Assembly: GCA_032718475.1 (NCBI GenBank)
Contig: JAUCBJ010000668.1
Coordinates: forward strand, 1 to 64,000
Source: Nemertoderma westbladi
Taxonomy: Eukaryota > Xenacoelomorpha > Nemertodermatida > Nemertodermatidae
DNA length: 64,000 nt
Direction of reading: 5' to 3'
Below the pieces are notes generated by a model. The model saw only the letters and a list, made by a program, of their open reading frames with translations. It was not told the DNA's origin and ran no database searches. Positions 32,933 to 44,055 of the stretch are shown piece after piece; the stretch's first letter is position 1; each line of letters opens with the position of its first letter. The translations under genes were made by a program, and so were the position numbers.

Positions 32933-33020
32933 CCGGTCTGGTAGCTCAGTACACTCACCCGGCTGATGATAACCAGAAGTTTGAAACCTAGGTACCGGGT
33001 TCGAGCCCCAATAGGGCCGG
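32933..33020 (+). tRNA. tRNA-like sequence (pseudogene or SINE head)
   Basis: CCGGTCT and GGGCCGG can pair as a 7-bp acceptor stem with G-U pairs. TGGTAGCTCAGT is an A box and GGGTTCGAGCCC a B box. The length of about 88 nt and the absence of a clean anticodon stem argue against a functional tRNA. No CCA or terminator T-run was judged. Confidence 0.45.
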
Positions 33021-33204
33021 TTGATATTTTTCGCTATGGAGAGCATTATCATATAGTCCTATTTTACATTGTATATAATATCTATCTATTTATTTACACA
33101 AAATTATATGATAATATACAATAAGCTTTCTAATCCCATCATGAAAAATATTCCACTTTCCATAAATCACTTTATATTATAGTAAAATCTCGTCATACGA
33201 GATG

Positions 33205-33365
33205 TTCAATTATCAATTAAGGGAAAGGAGCAGATTACAGTGGCACGTTATTCTAACTAAAACAATAAACAAAACTCAATAGGTTACAGTTTTATTTTTG
33301 GGAGTAATCAGCTGTTATTTGCGTCAATTTTCCCCGGCAGGGGGATACGCGTTGTAAGTCACCCC
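33205..33365. mobile_element. Poly-G MITE (family A), partial copy
   Basis: AATTAAGGGAAAGGAGCAGA, TTACAGTGGCACGTTATTCT, AGTAATCAGCTGTTATTTGC and TTCCCCGGCAGGGGGA are present. The left terminus is missing. Confidence 0.7.
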
Positions 33366-33668
33366 CTATCTAACTGAACCTATATGACACTAAGAATATA
33401 GCGCTGACTATCAATCCATCCATTACAACTCGTTTATTGCAACACCAACCTGTTCCAAGCTCAGTGATCTTGTTCGGTAATACGCAATTAATGGCATTCA
33501 CTCCTGGTAGAGGTTCATATAGCTATATTTGGATAATATTATATAGTCACGAAAACTCAAAATTAAAATTAATTCACTTCACGAAAACTTGACTTCTCTA
33601 AATATTGCTTTAAAACATATAGCGAGTTATTGAATAATGGTTAACTATTTGGTGTTGTTTAATTTTAG

Positions 33669-35718
33669 GTATTTGGCGACCCGGTCTGCCGCCTTCAGGT
33701 GACCGCTACAAATCCTATCTATTAAACGATCAGGGCTTACCGATAATATACCCACGTGTGATGTCTAATGTTCCAATACCCAACCGGACTGTAGCCAATC
33801 AGGGGACGAACTCTGCTCATCTGGCAATCCGATTGGCGCTGGCCAATCAGACGTCGCAGCAATCGGCATCTTTCAGCGGTAGCAACCAATTAGATTCATC
33901 CAACCAGCAGCTCTTTGAGCCTATGGTCCAACCCGGCCCTGGGCTCGTTAACCAATCACACGCGTTGGATGTGAGTCATCCTCTCTCGCTGGCGCCGCAG
34001 TGCAGTTTAACGCAGGCGATTCCCTCTACCATAGCAACCGTCGCTTCTACCGACAGCGGTCGCGACTCCATCCCTACTACGAGTAACCATGGCGACCGTC
34101 CGACACGCTCAAACGACGGGTTGCTAGGCAACAATGAACAGACTATATATCTGTCGTTTAATGAGAATCAGAGGAGTTTTCCTGAAGGTCCTACTGGGAG
34201 GAGCGGAGAAGAATCTTCTTTCCTCTCGAAGAGTTCCGGTGACTCATCTTCCCGTCAATCGATTTCTGTACAAAATCGGCAGTACTATTCGGCATCTATT
34301 GGTAGCAACCCCAACTGTCTGCCCCCTGTCGTCATCCAATCATCGGGCCACTCCGCCCACGCACTGCCTAACTCCCTACATTTACCTCAAATAGTCCAGC
34401 CGCTTACGCCCAATCAGCTGGTCAATGTTGTCCAACAGCCGGAATCCTCGAGCAATAATATCAGCGTTCCCACTGTCCAGCAACAACAACCGCCAACCAA
34501 TCAAATCACTCCGTCCCAGTTGCTACTTCTTCTGCGGCAGAACCAGCAGACCCACCCGACAGGTCTACCCATCCCAGCCTCGCCCTGCCGCGACGGGGAG
34601 ATTGCTGCGAACCGCGATGCTCAACATGGTTCTTCAACTCGGCCGGATTCACAGCAAAGTTATTATTTACGGGAAACTCAACAACAAAGTCCGCAACATC
34701 GGTTATCTTCCTTACAGTCGGACGGATTCGCCAAACCATCTCCTTTAGCACCTAACGAAGTCGTGTCAGCCAATCAGAACGTCGCGCCATTTTATAGTCG
34801 TCACCACGTGACTGCGGCTGCTGGTCATGTCGACAATCATTATCAGGCGTCGGCCACTAGCCAATCACAAGCGTGTTATGTTTTACCCCCATCGTTTCTG
34901 AGAAATTCCGTTGGTCCCCCAGTAACCATTCATGGAATCACAACAACGCCGAATAAAGCTGTAACCATGGCAACAAGCAATAGAATGGGAAGTTCCAATG
35001 GAAACACGCCAGTTAAAATTATTTATCGTGTCTCAGGGACACCAATAAGACACTCAGAGTATGACGCCACCTCTTCAAACCTTGCCTCGCCGTATTCGGT
35101 TCAACAAACCGCGTGTGGCTCGAACCAAGCATCACCCTACAGCAACCAATCACAACTACTCCACTCCCTCCAACGTTCCCCTTATCCAAACCAATGTCAA
35201 CCCCAATCTGCCCAACCATCACCATATCCTAATCTATCACAACCCCACTCTTCCCAACCATCACCATATCCTAACCAATCACAACTCCACACTTCCCAAC
35301 CATCACCATATCCTAACCAATCACAACCCCACTCTTGCCTACCATCACCATATCCTAACCAATCACAACCCCACTCTTCCCAACCATCACCATATCTTAA
35401 CCAATCACAACCGTTATCTTCCCAACACCCACCACTACCCTCCTCTATGGGTGCGTGTTACGACCCACGCCAGTCCGTTACCAAGCAACTAACATACGAA
35501 CTCCCACGCGAATCATATCACCCCAGGGTAGACCCCCCGTGTTACATGATCGGGAATAGACCGGTTGGCTACCAACCGATCTACCAACCGCCCCAACCAG
35601 AGGGATCCGACTCAGTATATATTCCCCCATCCATCGCCCTTCCCAACTCCTCTATTCCTTCCAGGGTCGCCTACGAACCGGACTCCACCGATTATCCCGC
35701 GCACCGAGTAATACCCGA
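33669..35718 (+). CDS. ZSWIM8: ZSWIM8 large disordered exon (Gln/Ser/Pro-rich, SPYPNQSQ repeats)
   Basis: A 2050-base exon of about 682 codons with no stop. Acceptor GTTGTTTAATTTTAG, donor CCCGA/GTAAGT. It starts GIWRPGLPPSG and is rich in Gln, Ser, Asn and Pro. Near its end (about 35100-35420) a 14-residue unit of the type QPSPYPNQSQPHSS repeats about eight times with a 42-base period. Vertebrate ZSWIM8 also has a long Pro/His/Tyr-rich disordered region here (between FEVAHQWFW and the C-terminal domain), but much shorter and of different sequence. Many scattered NQ and ANQ motifs are seen. Frame is consistent with both neighbours. Reading on past the donor meets TAA immediately, so splicing there is needed for the protein to continue. 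Confidence 0.85.
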
Positions 35719-35882
35719 GTAAGTTTTCCTGCGGGTTGTGACTGTCATTTGAATTTAATTTAATTACCGCATACATTTTAATTTTTTATTCCAATTAAAA
35801 CTACAATTAATTAATTCATTTCCTAATATTTGTTTAATTAAATGTATTCCCTGCAGTCGGCATGTCGTTGGTTGTTATTTGT

Positions 35883-36063
35883 AGACAGACTGATAGACAG
35901 ATAGACAGACAGACACACACACAGCCAGACAGACACACACACAGCCAGACAGACACACAGACAGGCAGACAGACGACAGACAGAGAGAGACAGACCGAGA
36001 GGCAGACAGGCTGGCAGACAGACAGACACACAGACAGACAGACACACAGACAGACAGACGGAC

Positions 36064-36095
<32 letters not shown>

Positions 36096-36141
36096 CGATA
36101 GGCAGACGACATACAGAGAGAGAGAGAAACCGAGAGGCAAG

Positions 36142-36188
<47 letters not shown>

Positions 36189-36255
36189 ACAGACAGACAG
36201 ACAGGCAAACAGACAGGCAGACGACAGACAGACAGAGAGAGACAGACCGAGAGGC
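35883..36255 (+). repeat. (CAGA)n/(CAGG)n microsatellite
   Basis: Degenerate GACA/GGCA tetranucleotide tract just after the large ZSWIM8 exon. It is the target of the LINE insertion, and a short remainder of it continues at 38742-38790. Confidence 0.9.
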
Positions 36256-36266
36256 AGGCAGCCCAG

Positions 36267-38730
36267 GTCAGGTCAGGTATTCTAGGTCATTGATCAAGAA
36301 AACTTGCCACCTCCATGCACCATAAAGGAGGTGCCACCTGTAGCTGCATAGACCCTCTTACTAGGGCAAATCTGGTCCTGTAACTAGGACCCCCTTCGTT
36401 CTGGGATAAGGACGCCCTTGGTCCTGGATTAAGGACCCATATACTTGGCTGCAGGGGTATATGGCCTGACCAGGCAGATGGTGATCTACCAATGGCTGGT
36501 CAGGAGTAGAGTGTTCTCATGTCCACTCTGAGAGCACTTCACTGCGACCTGCACCTGGCAGCAAGGGTACAGGGCATGACCCAGCAGATGAGCTGCAACA
36601 GCCAATGGTGGGTCATGTGCGCTAGAGTGGATATGGGTGATGGGCCTCATATCTGACTCCATTGCGACACCCACCCTGTGGAATGGCAAACCAGGGTGTG
36701 GTATTTGCCCCGAGAGCTGACTCGGCAAAAAAGCACCCCCCAACCCCCACTATGGATTACATTAGCAATTCTATAAGGCGCAGAAAGAGTCTCGGCTCAA
36801 ACAGACTACAGCAGCCAAGAATGCAGTTAAGGCTGCATCTAGGTCCCTGAACAGGCAGTACTCTGCTAATCTACAGGAGCTAATAAACCAACAGGTTGAT
36901 GCCATCAATGATGCTGACGACAGCAGGCAATCATCCCAGGCATGGAAATCGATCAATCTGCTTACTGGGCGGAAAAGCCAACCAACCACCAAGGTTAAGG
37001 CTGAATCACCAGCCGATCGCCTCAATGGTTGGAAAGCCCACTTTGAAAAGCTCCTCAATAATGACAGGGTATTGCCTGATAACTTTATAGAAGTAAAAGT
37101 GTCTGAGTCTGTACTCCCAGATATTCCCATTGGCGATATCTCCTTTGCAGAAGTGAAGGCTGCTGCAAAGAGCATTAAGACCAATCGTGCCAGTGGAGTA
37201 GATGGTGTTCCCCCTGAGGTCTTTAAAATACCTGAGTGTTTAAAGCTCATCTATCCCATCATAGTAGACATGTACCGTACAACAAGAGTCCCACAAGAAA
37301 TGAAAACAAGTAAGTTGGTGCCAGTTCCCAAGAAGGGCAACCTAACACTCTATGGTTCTTTTCGGGGAATCTCATTGATCTCGATTGCTGCAAAACTATA
37401 CAATAGGATTCTATTAAATCGCATCAGGGATCCCATTGAGAGACTGCTATGTGGAAATCAGAATGGGTTCCGTAAAGGTCGTGGGACCATGGAGCCCATT
37501 TTGGCACTTAGAAGGATAATTGAAGAGTTATCAAAAAAGAAAGACAGGCATCTGGCTGTTATCTTTGTTGACTTCTTCAAGGCCTTTGATTCAGTCTCTC
37601 GCTCACGTATGTTCAGCATACTTTCATTATATGGGATTCCTGATGAAATTATTGCAGCAATCAGATCAGTATACGATGGTTCGACAACATTTGTGTCTAC
37701 TGTTGACGGTGACACAGAACCATTTGAAGTGTTATGGGGCGTCCTCCAAGGAGACACACTTGCACCATTCTTGTTCATTATTGTGGTTGACTATGTTCTA
37801 CGCATGTCCTTAGATCATCATAATGATGATGGGGTGATGATAACTCCACCTACTGGCTCCAGAAGTCGAGGAAATCCTGCCAAGTACCTAACTGATCTAG
37901 ACTTTGCTGATGACTTAGGAGTACTCTCAGAATCATTAGAGGGAGCCCAACGGCTCCTCAGCTCATTAGAACAAGCTGCTTCTAGTGTTGGTCTTTTTAT
38001 TAACTCCAGAAAGACCAAAATTCTGACAGTTAACTTTGAAAGTCCTCAGCAAGTCTCTGATCGGATGAGCATAAGCTCAAAGGATGGTTTGCTTGAGCAT
38101 GTGGACGACTTCTGTTACCTGGGATCATGGATCCGGAAGTCAGGTGAGAGGACCTTCGAATACGTAAGGGAAAGGCATGGGCAGCCTTGAATAGGATTTC
38201 CAGGATTTGGAAGTCACCTAGAATTAATCGGAAACTTAAGGTCCGATTATTTAGAGCAGCAGTAGTTCCAGTACTCCTCTACGGGAGTCCATGCTGGGCT
38301 CTAACTGCTGAGGACACCAAATCTCTGGATGGCACATTCACAAGAATGCTACGCCGGGTACATTGTGTCAAGTACAATGCACACATCTCCAACCAGACAC
38401 TATATAACATTGGAGGTGTCTCATTGGTTCCCCCAAGCTTGACACTAGAACAAAATCGCCTCCGCTTTGCAGGACATTGCTTTCGCCGTGAGGACCAGCC
38501 AGTGCATAATCTTGTACTTTGGCAGCCTCATGGAGTGAATAAGCATGGTGGACAGCCCATGACTTTCTTGAGACGCATCTTAAAGGACACTGGCCTTAAA
38601 GATGCGGATGATCTAGCAAATGTCATGGGTGATAGGGAGTTGTGGCGGTGCAATTTTGTTGACAAGCCGGCACAGCATTCTTAAAAATGCAGCTGCAATG
38701 CAGCATGCCGATCCTAGTAGTAGTAGTAGT
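36267..38730 (+). mobile_element. LINE-type retrotransposon with defined borders, no endonuclease domain seen
   Basis: Flanked by AGGCAGCCCAG at 36256-36266 and 38731-38741, an 11-bp target duplication, and ending in (TAG)n. The first 500 bp are non-coding and contain two related blocks (GGCCTGACCAGGCAGATGG and GGCATGACCCAGCAGATGAG, each followed by CCAATGG). RT coding follows. No apurinic-type endonuclease region is visible before the RT. Two further partial copies lie at 15020 and 15930 on the opposite strand. Confidence 0.88.
36850..38684 (+). pseudogene. LINE reverse transcriptase, broken by a frameshift
   Basis: One open frame runs from about 36850 to 38190. Residues include KTNRASGVDGVPPEVFK (finger region), PVPKKGNLTLYGSFRGISL, NGFRKGRGTMEPI, the catalytic VDFFKAFDSVSR (motif A), GVLQGDTLAPFLF (motif B) and LTDLDFADDLGVLS (motif C). 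A frameshift near 38150-38165 moves the C-terminal part (RISRIWKSPRINRKLKVRLF, LRRVHCVKYNAHISNQTLYN, then LRFAGHCFRREDQPVHNLV) to another frame, ending at 38684. The first catalytic Asp and the second and third (ADD) are intact. The C-terminal region is typical of LINE proteins after the RT. Confidence 0.85.
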
Positions 38731-38869
38731 AGGCAGCCCAGCAGACAGATATGCAGACCGAGAGGCAGGCAGCCAGCAGAGATATACAGACCAACTTATT
38801 ATTTTATATTATGAATACCCATTATGGACTATTTGCTTAATTTATTAGTAAATATATTATTAATATTAG

Positions 38870-39095
38870 ATGTTGCAACCAATTCGACTGCAGCCACCGG
38901 TTTACGCCACCCGTTTACGACCCCGCCACTGCGCCGCCCGTTTACGACCACTCCACTGTGCCACCCGTTTATGTCGCCTTATGTTCTCCCTCATCCAAAC
39001 AATCTGCCGTTTCAGACACACCTACCGGTGCTGTGCAGACTACTGACTGCAGTTATACCGAAGTCTCAACTTCGGCTCCGAAACCAATTCAACCC
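38870..39095 (+). CDS. ZSWIM8: ZSWIM8 internal exon (PPVYD repeats)
   Basis: An exon of 226 bases with acceptor TATTATTAATATTAG and donor CCC/GTAAGT. It completes the codon split at 35718 and reads CCNQFDCSHRFTPPVYD, with PPVYD and PPVYV repeated three times, then a Ser/Thr-rich tail ending KPIQP. It is low-complexity linker. The call rests on phase, splice consensus and open frame. The intron before it holds a (CAGA)n tract carrying a LINE insertion. Confidence 0.7.
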
Positions 39096-39126
39096 GTAAG
39101 TTCTCCCTCCACACGACAACAACCTT

Positions 39127-40350
39127 TTTTTACGCCACTAATTGAATTACACCCCAAATTAGATGATTTAACACCAAAATAAATCATTTTGCACCAAATA
39201 TATTTTTTTGTAGCACCAATTCGCATCCCCAAATTTTGAATATCTTTCTCACCAAAAACAATTATTCATCCACCAAAAACAATTATTCATCCCTAAAAAC
39301 AATTATTTATCCCCCAAAAATTAATTACTTGTCAACCTAAAAAAATTATTCCATCACCAAATATTTTATATTAACTATACGCTTTGGTCAGTTGTCATGC
39401 TTCAGTTACAGTATTCGTACCGATAGGCCTATTGCCTTCAGAACAACGTATTCTGTTATTAGGTTTCGTACCGATAGGCCTACAGTAATAGGCCTACTTC
39501 AGTTTCAGTATTCGCATCGATAGGCCCCTGTTGCCTATCTATTCCCTCACAAAACTCCAGTTAGGGGGGGGGGGGGGGGGGGGGGCGAACTGGACGCAAT
39601 AAAAATTCATCCCTCTCCAGGGGAAATTGAACGCAAATAACAGCTGATTACTCTCAAAAATAAAACTGTAACCTGTTCTATTGTGCTTAGTTTATTGTTT
39701 TGGTTAAAATAACGTGCCACTGTAACCTGCTCCTTTCCCTAAATTGAGAATTTAACATTGAGGCGGGATATTAATTCGCCAAGGCGGGTTTTGCGTCGAG
39801 TTTCCCCCCCTGTCTCGAAGTTTTTATCTAAATTCCAGGAAGTGCTAGGCTTATTGCTGCAGTGGTATTTATTTTGGGCAAAAATGTATTGTTTTGGGGG
39901 GAAATGTATTCATTTTGGGTGAAAATGTATTTGTTTTGGGCGAAAATGTATTTATTTTGGGGGAAAATGTATTTGTTTTGGGAAAATTTGTAATTATTTT
40001 AGGGGTTTTGTCATTTATTTTGGTGCTAATAATTTGTTTTGGGGAGCATTTATTTATTATGGTATTGAATAATTTGTTTTGGTGTTGAATAATTTGTTTT
40101 GGCGTTTGAATAATTTTATTGGGGTAACTTTATTTTATTTGGTGTTTAATAATTTGTTTTGGTGTTGAATGATTGTTTTTGGTGTTGAAAAAGTTGTTTT
40201 GGTGTTTGAATAATTTTATTTGGGGTGACTTTATTTTATTTGGTGTTGAATAATTTTTTTGGGGTCACATTATATAATTTGGTGTAAAATATTTGTTTTT
40301 GGTGAAATTTTCATCAATTTTGGGATGACTTTAATTGGTAGCCCTTTTTT
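39127..40350. mobile_element. Inverted element with minisatellite arms (CACCAAAAACAATTATTCAT type)
   Basis: The left arm (39127-39370) repeats CACCAAAAACAATTATTCAT-like units. The right arm (39890-40350) repeats TTTTGGTGTTGAATAATTTG in the opposite orientation. The outermost sequences (ACCCCAAATTAGATGATTT... and its inverted counterpart CAATTTTGGGATGACTTTA) also match imperfectly. A family A MITE (39556-39822) sits in the middle. It fills most of the intron before the 40740 exon. Confidence 0.5.
39556..39822. mobile_element. Poly-G MITE (family A), near-complete copy
   Basis: Starts CAGTTAGGGGGG (about 20 G), CGAACTGGACGCAATAAAAA, and ends TTTTGCGTCGAGTTTCCCCC then CCTGTCTC. The terminal repeats correspond to those at 31682 in opposite orientation. 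Confidence 0.8.
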
Positions 40351-40445
40351 TATTTCTTTTTATTTGTACTGATAATTATACTTTTCGAAAGGTTCTGAAT
40401 CGCACAATTATTTGTGCTAGGGTGGATGTGGCGGCATGATGGCGT

Positions 40446-40545
40446 GGGGGGGGGGGGGGGGGGGGTGGGTCTTGACACAAATCCCAACTCGGCGAATTAA
40501 TATCTCGTCTCAATGTTAAATGATTAATTTTGAGAAAGAAGCCCT
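40446..40545. mobile_element. Poly-G MITE (family A), end fragment
   Basis: About 22 G, then TGACACAAATCCCAACTCGG, CGAATTAATATCTCGTCTCA and ATGTTAAAT, the terminal third of the family. Confidence 0.65.
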
Positions 40546-40739
40546 GTGTGTCCTTATCTGACCATGGTACTGTAGAGAAGGATTCACAAATATATCGTTT
40601 AAAATCACGTCACATAGCCGATTACGTTGTTCTGAGTATTTAAGTTCACCTGTATATTATAGAATTCGACTTTGCCGGTATTTTATTATCTCAGATATGG
40701 GGAATTGACCGATTGAAGTTGATTTATATTTATATGCAG

Positions 40740-40937
40740 GTTGCCTATGTACATCCTATTGAAAGTCCCGCCCAAGTCTATGCCGACCAATCAGCGTCAA
40801 CCGGACAGACATACTACGCGGTTGTCATGGGGGACCCGTGCCAGCCAGTAGAAGGTAATCCATCCGGTTGCCAACAGCAACTGTCACCGGAGCAACGACA
40901 ACAACCCACCGACGAAATGCGTTACTCAACAGAACAG
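40740..40937 (+). CDS. ZSWIM8: ZSWIM8 internal exon (last one recognised)
   Basis: Phase-0 exon of exactly 66 codons between acceptor TTATATTTATATGCAG and donor ACAG/GTTTGT. It reads VAYVHPIESPAQVYADQ and later GQTYYAVVMGDPCQPVEG, ending in a Gln-rich stretch and MRYSTEQ. In vertebrates the next block would be the conserved C-terminal domain (YRVGMLALEML, then SPPYTDDVKWLL). I looked for that block in 40938-47024 and scanned the rest of the window and did not find it. Either it lies beyond 64 kb or the locus is rearranged or misassembled. Confidence 0.72.
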
Positions 40938-41044
40938 GTTTGTAGATCCTTTAATAATTGTCAAATACTAAAGTATAAATTTGTAGAATTTACTATTATG
41001 GTGAGCCTGAGCGGTCAGTTTTGTAACCTGTTTTTATTTGTTTC

Positions 41045-41390
41045 GCCGACTTTACAAAACTTGAGGAAACAAATCTAATTGCCGGAGTGGTTTCTATACC
41101 AACAAATATCCAATAAAAAAAAACTAAAAAATCAGATAAATTAAAAGAAGATAAGTTTGAGACATTTTAAGCATTATTGTGTTATGGGACAACTAAAATG
41201 CAAGTATTCAACCCAAAACTGTAATAGGACTACTACGTCGAATCTTTTTTAAATTCCCCACGTTAATTAAAAGGTCAAGGTGACAGCGGCACGGATACAG
41301 ATTGGGCCCAATCTGATCCGCTAAAATATTGAAACAAACTTGATAGGTATAGAATCCACTCCAGCCAATTAGATTTGTTTCCCGAGTTTT
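41045..41390. mobile_element. Inverted-repeat MITE in the sequence after the last ZSWIM8 exon
   Basis: GAGGAAACAAATCTAATTGC, CGGAGTGGTTTCTATACC at the left and GGTATAGAATCCACTCCAGC, CAATTAGATTTGTTTCC at the right are about 50-base imperfect inverted repeats. No ORF. Confidence 0.65.
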
Positions 41391-41480
41391 ATGGGGCAAG
41401 CGACGAAAGTAAGCGAGCTTAGCATACAGGTACCACTAACTCAATCAGTGTGTCTGTTGTTCTGTTGATCTGTCGATCTG

Positions 41481-42306
41481 TGGGGCGAGCCACGAAGTGA
41501 GTGAGCCTTAGCGTAGTGGTACCATTAATCAACCTGTCGTTCTGTCGCGTTCAATTTTAAACGTTAATAACTCGGCCAATCTTTTATGAAATCTATCCAA
41601 ACTTGGTACACATGTTGTTTGGCAAAAGTTTAGAAATTTTCCACGTTGAATTTCCGTGTGGCCTTCGAGAAGCTAAGATAATAGCAGTTAATTAGTTAAT
41701 TAAGTCGTCTATAAATGTTGTATTACTTACTATCTCAGGTGACAGAAGATATAATGACTGTTGTAGGCTTATATCTGAAGTAGTTTATTCCGCAATATAT
41801 TTGACTGGTTATTTTTTAATTGAATTTTTGCAAAGTAGTAAAATTAATGTTCTTAAAAATAATTTTATTATTTTATATGTAAACCTAGGAAATTAGCTAC
41901 AATTTTTCGCTGCAGCTTTAAGAGTGTACATTGATTTAATATTATTTCAATACCCATATTACTACATCGGCATACGATGCGTTGGCGTTGTATCACATAT
42001 CTCCACATATCACACATCTCCACATAGATGTATCAACAGTTACTCGCACAGTTTCGAAACTTCGCATAGTTATAACTGTATAAAGATCGTCAGTCTTGGT
42101 AAATATTTTAATGCAATTACTGGTGGGTGGGAAGGGGGGGGGGGGGGGGGGTGGGGTGCAGATTAAAAGGGGTGAACACGTACTGTCCCCCATTTCTTTG
42201 ATTGCTTGGTGGTGTGGGTAAATTTCTCAAAACCTGATTTTGTGATACAGTCGCTCAATTTTAATCTGTATCTGATAACTGAGCCTCGTCCTGCGCGATG
42301 GCCCCA
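41481..42306. mobile_element. Element with TGGGGCGAGCCACGAAGTGA end
   Basis: Left end TGGGGCGAGCCACGAAGTGA with GTGAGCCTTAGCG. Right end GCGCGATGGCCCCA. Short terminal inverted repeat TGGGGC. The same pair of ends bounds 53827-54340, and a similar left end lies at 41392. A 19-G run is inside (about 42135). Confidence 0.45.
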
Positions 42307-42439
42307 CGAACGTGTAAAATCATTCGAACGAGTTTGCAAAAGTCGAAAGTTTGCAAAACAAATAATAATTATAAAGTAAAAAAAGTAAATTTTCTTCGGC
42401 CGCTAGGCTAGGGATTACGCACAAAGACTGACGACTTAT

Positions 42440-42650
42440 TTCCAGTGCAGTCCCCCCAGAACTTTACTCCCCAGAGGAAATTCCAGTACTCATTTAGCTA
42501 CCACTTAATGATGCAAGGCAGAGGAGATGCGCCCTGGCTGGTCCCTTTAAAGCATTCGTGCCGAAACGAAAACTGCCCTGGCCCATGTGAGGATGGAACC
42601 CACGACCTACGGGGGATGTGAATTCAATGGAACCACTACACCAGGGTGGA
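42440..42650 (-). mobile_element. tRNA-derived SINE (A and B boxes)
   Basis: On the minus strand, TGGTGTAGTGGTT (42631-42643) matches an A box and GGTTCCATCC (42591-42600) a B box, in the order and rough spacing of a tRNA-derived SINE head. The 3' limit is uncertain. Confidence 0.5.
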
Positions 42651-42844
42651 ACGTTCAAATAATAATAACTATTTACATACTTGTGTGTAAAGTCAGTGTG
42701 ATCTTCAGTGTCACTGTCAGTGTCACTTTACAGTGTGATGATCCGAGTGGCTTTGTTACACGAACGAACGTTATAGTGAGTGAGTGAAAATAAAGGACAC
42801 GAGGATCAGAACAATAAAGTACTTTGCAGCAAGTATGTATGTAG

Positions 42845-43345
42845 TTTTATTCCAAAATTTTTAGTCCTTTTAAAATTTGACAATAATTTTGAAAAATTTA
42901 AAAAAAATTGAAAAAAATGAAAAAATTTTGAAATTAAAAATTGAAATTAAAATTTTACATTATAAGTGATAGAAACTGCACAAATTATATTAGTTGCTGT
43001 TTAAATAAATGTAAAAATGACATAAATTATGTTATAAATTAGCTTATATTATGGTGGCGTTTGGAGCCATGTTATAATAATATAGCTACTGATTATTAAT
43101 AGCTGCTATACTCGCCTACCGGTAGGTAATGCAGTAGGCGTATCTGGCAGGTTTACGTGGTAACCAATGACGGCGTTAAGTAATGTCCACTAACAGGACA
43201 TTACTTAACTAACACCAAATACACTACTAAATGTACAGGCCAATACAATGTTGTAATGTCCCCTAAAGTTGTAAAGTGCTAAATAACAACTCGCTGTTAA
43301 TACTAACGGCATTGAGTAATGTTACAATTTTGGAATAAAACAGAT
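42845..43345. mobile_element. Possible MITE with TTTTATTCCAAAATT ends
   Basis: TTTTATTCCAAAATTTTTAG at the left and CAATTTTGGAATAAAA at the right are inverted. Inside is a 14-bp hairpin GTTAAGTAATGTCC/GGACATTACTTAAC (about 43173-43208). Confidence 0.4.
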
Positions 43346-43734
43346 TACAAAACTGGCACCTGAGGGTCACCATGTGTAATAAAACAAATGAAAATTTTAT
43401 CCTTTTTATTTATGAAATAATTTCTGTAATATCCTGTAAAACAATCTGTATGGTAATATAGTTTGTTGTATTTAACTTGACTGGGTGAGTTAGAATTTGT
43501 TATATGGTTATTCTTTAACCGTATGGTATGTTTGTTGGTAACGAGTTTACATTACAGTAAACCTTTAAAAAAATAATTTTTAGACCCCATTTACAGCCCG
43601 CGCCCGCTGTTTCACAAAGTTTTATATCGAAATGTGGAAATAAAAGCTTATAAAGTCAAACTCTTTGAGTTCCTTCCAAACCTCCAATTACTATCAGTTT
43701 CCACAGCAATGAAAATCTTTCATGGCAAATAGTA

Positions 43735-43835
43735 CAGTTACAGTTTTATTTTTTGGAGTAATCTGCTGTTTTTTACGTCGATTTCGTGCTTTTGTTTGTG
43801 TCGAAAGTTTCCCCTATCAGGGATCCCCCCTTATT
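43735..43835. mobile_element. Poly-G MITE (family A), fragment
   Basis: GTTACAGTTTTATTTTTTGG, AGTAATCTGCTG and a degenerate TTTCCCCTATCAGGGATCCC end. Confidence 0.5.
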
Positions 43836-44055
43836 GTATTCAACCACGAAGTTCTGTTAAAATCCCGGGGAATATCACGATGATCAAAAAATGCGTAGTT
43901 TTCATCAGATGGATGGGATATATTACTGGAGTTAGTAAGTATAGTATACTATTAATTATCGTATGTAGTATCGTATGCTACCGGTCCGGTACGCCTTTTA
44001 TTGCCTTTCCTTGGTCTGACAGTCACACAATAATTTATTGAGTTTGCAAAACTGA

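Noticed and set aside
35834-36208. Cys/Leu/Ser/Val-rich minus-strand ORFs
   Set aside because: Translation of the CAGA/CAGG microsatellite.
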